Origin: Agelaius tricolor
Taxonomy: Eukaryota > Chordata > Aves > Passeriformes > Icteridae
Assembly (NCBI GenBank): GCA_023055355.1
Contig: JALJCS010000052.1
Location: 203,501 to 267,500 of the forward strand
Length of the DNA: 64,000 nt
Direction of reading: 5' to 3'
The notes below the pieces were generated by a model. It was not told where the DNA came from, ran no database searches, and worked only from the letters and a program-made list of their open reading frames with translations. Position 1 is the stretch's first letter, and each line of letters begins with the position of its first letter. Shown piece after piece: positions 56,951-64,000 of the stretch. Made by a program: the position numbers and the translations under genes.

Positions 56951-57754
56951 CAACAAAGCAACAAAAGATGAGTGTGACTCTGCAGTCAAATCCTGCAATG
57001 TTCCCAGAAGTGAATTTCTCTCTTCTATAGGACTGACTTGTATGAAGTGGCGTGGTTGTTTCCTTCCATTAGAAGGGAAACTCATCTAGCCAGGCTTCAT
57101 CACCCCCTGCATCTTTTGGGGTAGTTCTTGGAAGAAAATAGATAGCAACTTTTCCACTCCACATGATTCATGTTTCATTCTCTTCCTTCTGTACTTCAGG
57201 GAACAAGCTATCAATTCCCTACTCTTTCTATGAAAAGGCATGAAGCTATTAATTAAATTCCCATAGATATAATAAGGAATCAAAGTCTTTTATGCCTGAA
57301 GGGCAGGCCCTTATGGTATGAAAAGTATGGATTGTCAAGGGTGGAAGAAGATCTGTATGAAAAGGGAGAAAGCCCAGAAGCATGCAGGGATTTTCAGGTA
57401 CGAAAGGGAAAAAGACATTAAATTGTCAAGGGAAAGAAATTGAAAGAGGGAGGAGGGAGAAGGGAGGCGGAGGAGGCAAATGCTGCCTTTGAGGCAGCTG
57501 ACACAAGGACCGTCAGCCTCATGAGCAAACAAGAAAACCAAATGAAACTTCACAGCAATCTCATCCACAACTTAGTGGACAAATGTGCAAACCCATTTCT
57601 TCATTTATTATGTGTCTAATATATAGAGAGATGTTCTTCATTCTGACAGAATTTTCAGGGAGCAAGCTAGTGTAAGGCACCTGGAACCAATGGTGTATTG
57701 GAAATGGCCAACATGCAGAACACGCTCCATCCTGAACGCTACCACAGCAGAATC
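56951..57754. other. Unannotated sequence
   Basis: A purine-rich patch at 57,440-57,475; otherwise nothing recognised. Confidence 0.5.
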
Positions 57755-58132
57755 ACAGGATCATAGAATGGCCGGGGTAGACAAAGACCTTAAAGGCCAT
57801 CTAGTTCTCTGACATGGGCGGGGACACCTTTTACTTGCTCAGGTTGCTCAGAGCCCCATCCAGCCTGCCCTTGAACACCAGGTTGGGGTGTCCATAACTT
57901 CTCCAGGCTCTCTGTGCCAGTGCTTCACCACCCTCACAGGGAAGAATTTCTTCCGAGTATCTAATTTCAACCTGCCCTCTTTCATTTTGAAGCCATTGCC
58001 CATTGTCCTGTCTCCAGAGTTGCTAATGAAGAGTCCCTCTCCTGCTTCCCTTCAGATATTGGAAGGTGTTGTGAGGTCTCCATGCAACCTTCTCTTCACC
58101 AGGCTAAACAGCCCTCATTCTCTCAGCCTGGG
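57755..58132 (-). mobile_element. CR1-type LINE fragment, 3' end
   Basis: The clearest CR1 in the window. In minus orientation it reads up to the tail ATTCTATGATCCTGTGATTC (plus coordinates about 57,755-57,775). It contains the familiar CAGAGCCCCATCCAGCCTG, CTTCACCACCCTCACAGGGA and CTCCAGAGTTGCTAATGAAG equivalents. It stops at CTCAGCCTGGG exactly where the LTR at 58,133 begins. Confidence 0.95.
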
Positions 58133-59336
58133 TGTCATGGCTTGACACTGGGACAATGCCAGTGCCCCCATGAGTATACTCTCTCCCTGGTTTCTGCTGT
58201 GAGATGGGACCAGGAATAAGCAAAGCAGGCTCCCACTTAGGGAAAAAAAATAATTATTAACTAAACTACAAGGGAAAGGAAAAGAAAAAAAAAAAAGAAA
58301 CACACAAGGAAAATGAAAACTTCACAAATACATCTCCTCCTCCTCCTCCCCAAATTCCCAATACAATACATCCCCAAATCATCGACTCTTGGTCCAGCAC
58401 CACCCTTCAGAATACTCAATCCTCAGTTCATCAAGAGGAGAAGAAGTCTTTCTTGTGCCAATGGTGACCTCTTCCTTTCATGTCCACTGCTCTCACCACT
58501 GAACACAGACCAGAGCTGCTTCTAGGGTCGACTTTTAAGGATGCTTCGTCCCACTGCAAAAAGGCACAGTCTCAACTTTGGGACATCTGTCCCCCCCATA
58601 TTTTTCACCCCCTGGGGCCGAGGGGTACCCACACCGAACCCTCTTGGTCCTGAGGCATTGCCTCTCCCTAGAATGCAGTCCCTGTATCACAAGGAAACAT
58701 GGCTCTGTCCATGGCTACACACAAAGAGTCCAGCATAAGCTACTCCATCATCTCTTCCACCTGCCTTCTTCTCTATTTCTCTCGTGGCCCATTTCCTCTT
58801 ATCTCCTCTATATCTCTCTTCTCATTCAACTCCAGGAGGATTAGCATTTTTCCATCATCCAAGAAAAGGGTTAAAAATCTGAGGCTCTGTCTGTCCAGAA
58901 CTCCCATGGCTGCCCTGCCAGGCACCTTCTTGCACTCCCCTCTTCTCCTTCTCGGCCGGCCAAGAACAGGCACCAGCTCTCTCTCTATCTCTCCTGGGGG
59001 GGCGGGGGGGGGGGCTGCCCGATGCCTCTCAGTGCTCCTCCACCCTTCCATCCTGCAGGGGCCTTCACCTCCCTTCTGGCCAGGGACCCAGCCTACTTCA
59101 CCGGGCCGGGTGGCTTCCCCTCCCCCGCCCAGCCCGCAGCCAGGCAGGGGAGATCTGAACCTTTCCCTGACCGGAACCAAGAGAGCCTCCCAGGGGAGAG
59201 CCCTGCTTTTAACCCCGTGTTCTCAGAGGCGCATCCAATGTCCCAATGGCCACCTTAGGTGCCAATATTAAAATCTGAACATCCATTGGCCTCGCCACAG
59301 CATCCCAGAAAACACATTTCCTGTCAAACCACCACA
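58133..59336 (-). mobile_element. Solo LTR, family C, complete copy
   Basis: The plus strand begins TGTCATGGCTTGACACTGG and ends GTCAAACCACCACA, so the minus-strand LTR starts TGTGGTGGTTTGAC and ends TCAAGCCATGACA. The two ends share a TTTGAC/TTGACA inverted motif. Flanks CTGGG and CTGTG agree at four of five bases. Length about 1.2 kb. A C/T-rich and G-run region occurs in the middle (about 58,985-59,015). From memory this resembles an LTR common in songbird assemblies. Confidence 0.8.
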
Positions 59337-60990
59337 CTGTGGGATATGCTCTTGTCCTGAATACTGAACTGCAGTATTGTCTGATGATTTTTTGAATCCT
59401 TTGAAGGCATTTTGAATTCTTTTTCAGCCTTAAATTAGACTAAATAGCTTTGATTTGTGGGTATTGAGAACCAGAAATCACTGCCCTGGCTTGCCTTTTT
59501 TACAGCTCCTTTCCGTGGGAGACTTGCTGCAAACGTCACAGCTGGTGAGACAGTGGGCACACCATCATTCTGAAAGAGCTTTGCACAGTAAACCTAGAGA
59601 AGGATTAAATATTGAAATGCAGATGACAGGAGCTGCCCAATGGACTCTGCTGGTGGAAATCAAATACTAGTCTAGTCTTTTGAATGCAAAGAATTCCTCC
59701 CAATGAGGCCAGACAGGCTTGTTTGCCTTTGAATCTGAGCATGTGGACAGTAGTGGATGGTCTACAGGTTGAAAACAGTGTAGATACTTCTCCTTTTTTT
59801 CAATAGTGGCTCAGAAACTGAAAAGGCAGCTACAAAATGGTAAATACATCCCTACAGATTCAAAAATGGTTGTTCTTAAGTTGCATCTCCACCATAACAA
59901 CAAATTGTTAGAACTAAAATACAGATGGGAATTTTATAGCTTCTCAGAAATGAAGCAGGAATTGGCCAATGGGCCTTAGCAGTAGCTACAAGTTTTTCAG
60001 CATGAGGCATCTCAAAAGTATTTTAACCGTACAGAACTTTTCTGTACTTTTGGCCTTTTATCTCAAGGATGCATCAAAAAAAAAAAGGAAAAAAACGCCA
60101 AGAAAAATAAAAAAGAACAAACCCTACCAAATATATATATATATATATATATATATTACATGACTAAGATAATAAGCACAATCAGTAACATATATAGAAA
60201 CAGAACCCATGGTTTTTAACTTTCAACCTTGTCTTCTCAACACACTCTCGAAAATGGAATTGTTTCCCTATCTGCCTTGAAACATTTTGGAGCAAAAAAC
60301 ACTCTAAGGTCCTGATAGGTGTTTTGGTCAAAAATCCCTTCTTCTGGTTTTCTGTCCAGAAGCAGAGTAATGGAGGGGAAAGCTGGTAGCTGGCCAAAGG
60401 AGGTAGGAAGAGTAATCATCATCCACAACACTGGGGCTAAAGAAATTTCCACAGAAAATTACCTGCCTTATTACTTGCTCATGTGGTGGGTTGAAAGCTC
60501 AGAATCTGTTTCCATGTTTCCCATCCCTCGAATGTTCTATTTCACAGAATTCGAGCCCCTCAAACTTCAGTCCTGCCAGAACAGCCTGCCACGTGCTGTC
60601 ATAGGGGATCTGCTGATGCCCACTGACTCTTACCAGTCTAGTGCTCGTCACTGTTGCAGATCAAGAACTACTGAATAGTTCTGATGAATGCTCTTAGAGT
60701 GGTTGAAAACAAGGAAAGAATGACTAGACATTTGTATGATCAAATCCCCTGATGGAATAAAAACATGCCAGGACAACAAGCTTAATAAATGTATTCATTG
60801 TCATAAGAAGGGAGATGAAGGGTCCAAAAGATTACTTGCATACTTACTGTTCTAAATCCCTTGTTATCTGGTAAATTGCAAAGGATGCCCGGCTTTCACC
60901 AAAATGCAAATCAGATTAAAATGTGAAGCCTTACACTTTACTGGATATAAAACTTCATCATCCATTTTTAAATCTTAGAGATTGCGATGT
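59337..60990. other. Unannotated sequence inside amplicon copy 2
   Basis: Counterpart of 780-2,428; nothing recognised beyond the AT microsatellite at 60,131-60,156. Confidence 0.6.
60131..60156. repeat. (AT)13 microsatellite
   Basis: Counterpart of 1,573-1,594, two repeats longer. Confidence 0.95.
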
Positions 60991-61590
60991 TGTCCTGGTT
61001 TAGGGCAAATTTGGAGGAGAATTTCCAAATCAGGGCCCCTCCCCGCAACTGGTTCGGGAAGGATTCCTCAGAGAGAAGTGGAACGAACCTGTTTATTTAA
61101 TAGGCACAGCACCCCCCAGCACGCAAAAGGAACAATTCCGGATGACACCGCTCTGAAAAAGATGACAAATTCAGAAAGTCTCTCTTGGGGGGGTGCTCAC
61201 TCTCTTCTCAGTCCCTCCGGCGCTGGGCCAGCTGCTGCAGGCCACAAGGTGCAAACTCTCGGTGTTTCCCAGGTCCCAGTCCGGAGCAGGTTCAAAATGG
61301 TCAGTAAAAGGAAAGGAGAAACGCTCCAGGAAGAAATTTGGACAGTTTAGCTAAACTAGCTAATGAGCAAAAGCAAGCAGAAGCGAAGCAAGCAAGAGTG
61401 AGAGAGAGCAAAGCGAAAAGCAAAAGCAGGAAAAGCAAAAGCTGCAGTCTCTGTGTCCCACCAGGCTGATAAGAAAACCAAAACAAAACATTCCCTCTTC
61501 AGAGCCAGTCTTAAAGGTACAGAACATAATATCCAACATTCACAGAACACATGAATGGGGATACAAGCATCATAACGTCACCCTAGGACA
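60991..61590 (-). mobile_element. Solo LTR, family A (amplicon copy 2)
   Basis: Counterpart of 2,429-3,028, also 600 bp. Here GATGT stands on both sides (60,986-60,990 and 61,591-61,595), a perfect 5-bp target duplication, showing the ancestral state. Confidence 0.95.
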
Positions 61591-62629
61591 GATGTATTTC
61601 CTATTAATACCTTAATATTAGTAAGGTTTAGAGCTGGAATTCAGAGGGAAAAGAAAGCTATTTTGAATTCATTCTATTCAATCATCTTGTCTGGACTGTC
61701 TCTTCCTGCTTTTCACTTCTGAAACTCTGTATGAAAGGCATAGAGTTCTGGATTAATTCTTTTCAACAGTTTCCCCTGTTATTCTTCTTTCAAGGCAAAC
61801 CTGAAAAATCCACACTTTCTTTCCCAACCACTTCTAAAATTCCATTGAGAAGCAAAAAAAAACCCCATCAAACAACTAAATCTCTGCTCCAATTTGTAGG
61901 AAAAACCCCCATGCCATTAACTGCTTTCCTAACATTTTCTTTCTCTTGTATTAATATGGCAACCTTTTCTTGCTTTTATAGATTAGAACCAAATTCTTAA
62001 AGCTATAAGGAAACACAGGTTTACTGTAGCTGATTCTGAGATACAGTAGTCCAGCAAGGAGGTCAGACCTCAAAAGAAGCGTCTGTACAACAAGATTCAG
62101 CACAACGTTGAGACATATTAGCTATTGTTCAAGAAAAGCCGCCAAAATGAAACTGCTTAGACTTCTATCCTATCATGGGTGCCTGCTTCCAGAACCTGAC
62201 CTAAGTTGCTGGAAACTAGCTGCAATATGACTGCAAACAATGCTGTGAATGTAGGACATTGTTATTCTTCTCTTCCATTGAAAACCACAAGTGGAGTTGC
62301 GTCATTTTCTTAAAAATTCTCTATTTCCTTCCAAACTGGTAAAATAATGATAAATAAAGTGTTCTGTTCATACAGTTTAAATCTAATAATGTTCAAAATG
62401 AAAAAAAAAAAAAATTCATTCAGATATGGTCTGCAATAATAGAGCCGAGAGAAGAGGAACCAGTCTGGCCTACAAAATAAAGTGAAGCAGAATTTGGGAA
62501 TTTGGAACACCTTACGATGTAATATTTAAAGAAAAAAAAGAAATAAAATGTAACCTACCCAAACTCAATCAGTGATGCACCGACAGAGAAAAAAGAACTC
62601 ATTACTACTAATATTTCTTTCATTCTCAG
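61591..62629. other. Unannotated sequence inside amplicon copy 2
   Basis: Counterpart of 3,029-4,068; nothing recognised. Confidence 0.5.
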
Positions 62630-63069
62630 ACAAGAAGTTAAATTATCCTCTTGAATGCACGGAAGATTGTTGCGAAAGACAGCAGCCTTCTTCTTTACAA
62701 CATATTCTTCAGAACTCCAGGAGACAAATCATTAGAGCGATGAGGCTCTTTCTCTCTGTAAAACTTCCAGAGCATAGCCAATATTATATTCCTTTAGAGA
62801 TCCTCACCGCCCTGGGCGACTGGTGGATAGTCTACAGCTCCAGTACATCAGCCAGACGCTCTGCCTTATTTAGCATGGCTACTGCAGCAAGGACATCATC
62901 TCTACTGGCTTTCTATCCAAAATACATGCAAGGCACAACAAAGAATATACCCAAAACACTGAGCACAGCCTATGGCCTTCAAAACAAAAATCTCACGATG
63001 GCAATACTGGATCTTCTGATCCAAACCATCGGGAAACATTTCTTTAGAGGCGAAAAAAGCTCCTGTTGA
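62630..63069 (+). CDS. Candidate terminal exon, faint SOCS-box-like pattern (copy 2)
   Basis: Counterpart of 4,069-4,508 with the acceptor, reading frame and TGA stop all conserved. One substitution near 63,031 changes glutamate to glycine in TIEKHFF. Conservation of an ORF across copies only 0.3 percent apart says little about selection. Confidence 0.25.
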
Positions 63070-64000
63070 TTGTACAAAAAATAGTGATGTAAACCAGAGT
63101 TGCATGACCCAGTATTTCTATTGAACTGGAACTATTTTGATCAATATTATGGATCCATTTCTTTTCAGGGCATTTGGTAAAAAATGTAAAGTATAGTTTA
63201 AAAGGAATTATTGGATGCGTACTAAGTACTAGGGATTAGTTAAGGTGTTGGTTTTGCATGGCTTGGTTTTTGGTGGGGAGGGAAGAAGCCAGCCACAGAA
63301 GTGAATCTTTTGTGAAAAGCTCCTAGAAGCTTCCTCCATGCCTGGCAAAGTGAATCCCTGCTTGGCACTAAGAACAGACATGCTGCTAAGCCAATTAGAC
63401 AAGCAGTAATATATTTCAGAAGGAAATCAAAACTGCGGCCAGTTAACTTTTAAGTTTGCTAATTTTTTGGTTGGCACCTCTTCTGGTTTGAAAGCAAAAC
63501 CAGCAAGAGATGCTGTCGCTGTTGCAGTGTGTGTTTTTGATTGTAATGCAGTTTGAGTAGTCAGTTTGATAATACTTCCTGTTTTGTGCTGTTGGAGCAT
63601 ATTTTATTATTAAGGGATTGTTCCTTTCCCCCCGTGTTGTTAGTTTTTGCCCTAGTTGTCCATCTCCCCAAAGACCTGCCCTTTTCTTCCCTTTTCCTCC
63701 TCCCACTGAATGTCAATCCCTCCCCAAGCCTGCCCCTTTCTCTAGAAACTTCCCTATCAATTTTATAGTCTTCAAAACCCCATTGGTTTGTTTAAGTTAT
63801 TCTCCTCCCCTGTAGTCCCCTATTGGTTTAAACATTGTATTCCCCGCCTTGTGGTCCACCCCCAGTTGCTCCCAGTGTGTTCAAGATTGTATCCTCCTCT
63901 GGGACCTCTCCCCATTTCTAAGTTGATGTATGCATTTGGCTCAGTGTCTTTGTGTCCCTGACCCTCCAGGGAAGAAACTCCTTTGGAAAACATACAGAAG
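63070..64000. other. Right edge of amplicon copy 2
   Basis: Counterpart of 4,509-5,439. From about 63,601 it holds the LTR-like C/T-rich stretch with inverted CCAAT boxes; the window ends inside it. Confidence 0.5.

Larger units (their letters stand above)
58559..64000 (+). repeat. Amplicon copy 2 (left-hand visible part)
   Basis: Direct repeat of 1-5,439. Its true left boundary could be further left than 58,559, because the window does not show what precedes position 1. Differences from copy 1 include a 1-nt deletion near 59,178, (AT)13 instead of (AT)11, and substitutions near 59,524, 61,321, 61,595, 62,093, 63,031 and 63,438. Confidence 0.97.

Noticed and set aside
1..64000. tRNA, rRNA or other structural RNA genes
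   Set aside because: I looked for A/B-box promoters with CCA-compatible cloverleaf ends and for rRNA blocks and saw none I could support.

Overview
The window looks like nuclear DNA of a bird. The evidence is CR1-type LINE fragments in both orientations, several families of avian-style retroviral LTRs, an endogenous retrovirus with a class III (ERV-L-like) pol, and a 3' remnant of an ERV with an alpharetrovirus-type transmembrane subunit. Some LTR families resemble ones I associate with songbirds, but that is recollection, not a database result. There are no operons, ribosome-binding sites or other bacterial features. A complete, recognisable host gene is also absent.

Layout. Positions 1-5,439 reappear in direct orientation at 58,559-64,000, with roughly 15-20 substitutions and a few small indels by eye (about 0.3 percent). 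The window starts inside one copy and ends inside the next. The simplest reading is slightly more than one unit of a tandem amplicon with a period near 58.56 kb. Between the copies lie, in order: single-copy-looking DNA with CR1 and LTR debris (5.4-19.3 kb); a broken 12.7-kb ERV (19,343-32,074) carrying three further elements nested inside it; CR1 fragments, one split by a solo LTR (33.7-37.6 kb); a CTTT tract (37.8 kb); an array of about twelve 430-bp satellite units (38.9-44.2 kb); the 3' end of a second ERV (44.2-45.1 kb); quiet sequence with candidate exons (45-51.4 kb); a degenerate repeat cluster that switches strand near 53.48 kb (51.6-56.9 kb); and a CR1 fragment joined to a large solo LTR (57.75-59.34 kb).

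The main ERV keeps LTR-gag-pro-RT-RNaseH-IN-env-LTR order, but every gene is broken by stops, frameshifts or insertions. Target-site duplications resolve the nesting. LTR family A sits inside the 5' LTR with a perfect ACTCC duplication and is itself split by another LTR. A second family A copy has CTGCT on both sides, and a third has GATGT, perfect only in the second amplicon copy. The two LTRs of the main ERV differ far more (a few percent) than the two amplicon copies do, so I infer the ERV is much older than the amplification.

Host coding content is uncertain. Several short open stretches bounded by good splice signals are listed at low confidence because pseudo-exons are common in intronic DNA. 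The most interesting is a 440-bp open stretch present intact in both amplicon copies (4,069-4,508 and 62,630-63,069) with a faint SOCS-box-like pattern. A repeat-rich, ERV-dense amplicon of this kind would fit a W chromosome, a germline-restricted chromosome or another heterochromatic region. The sequence alone does not decide which.
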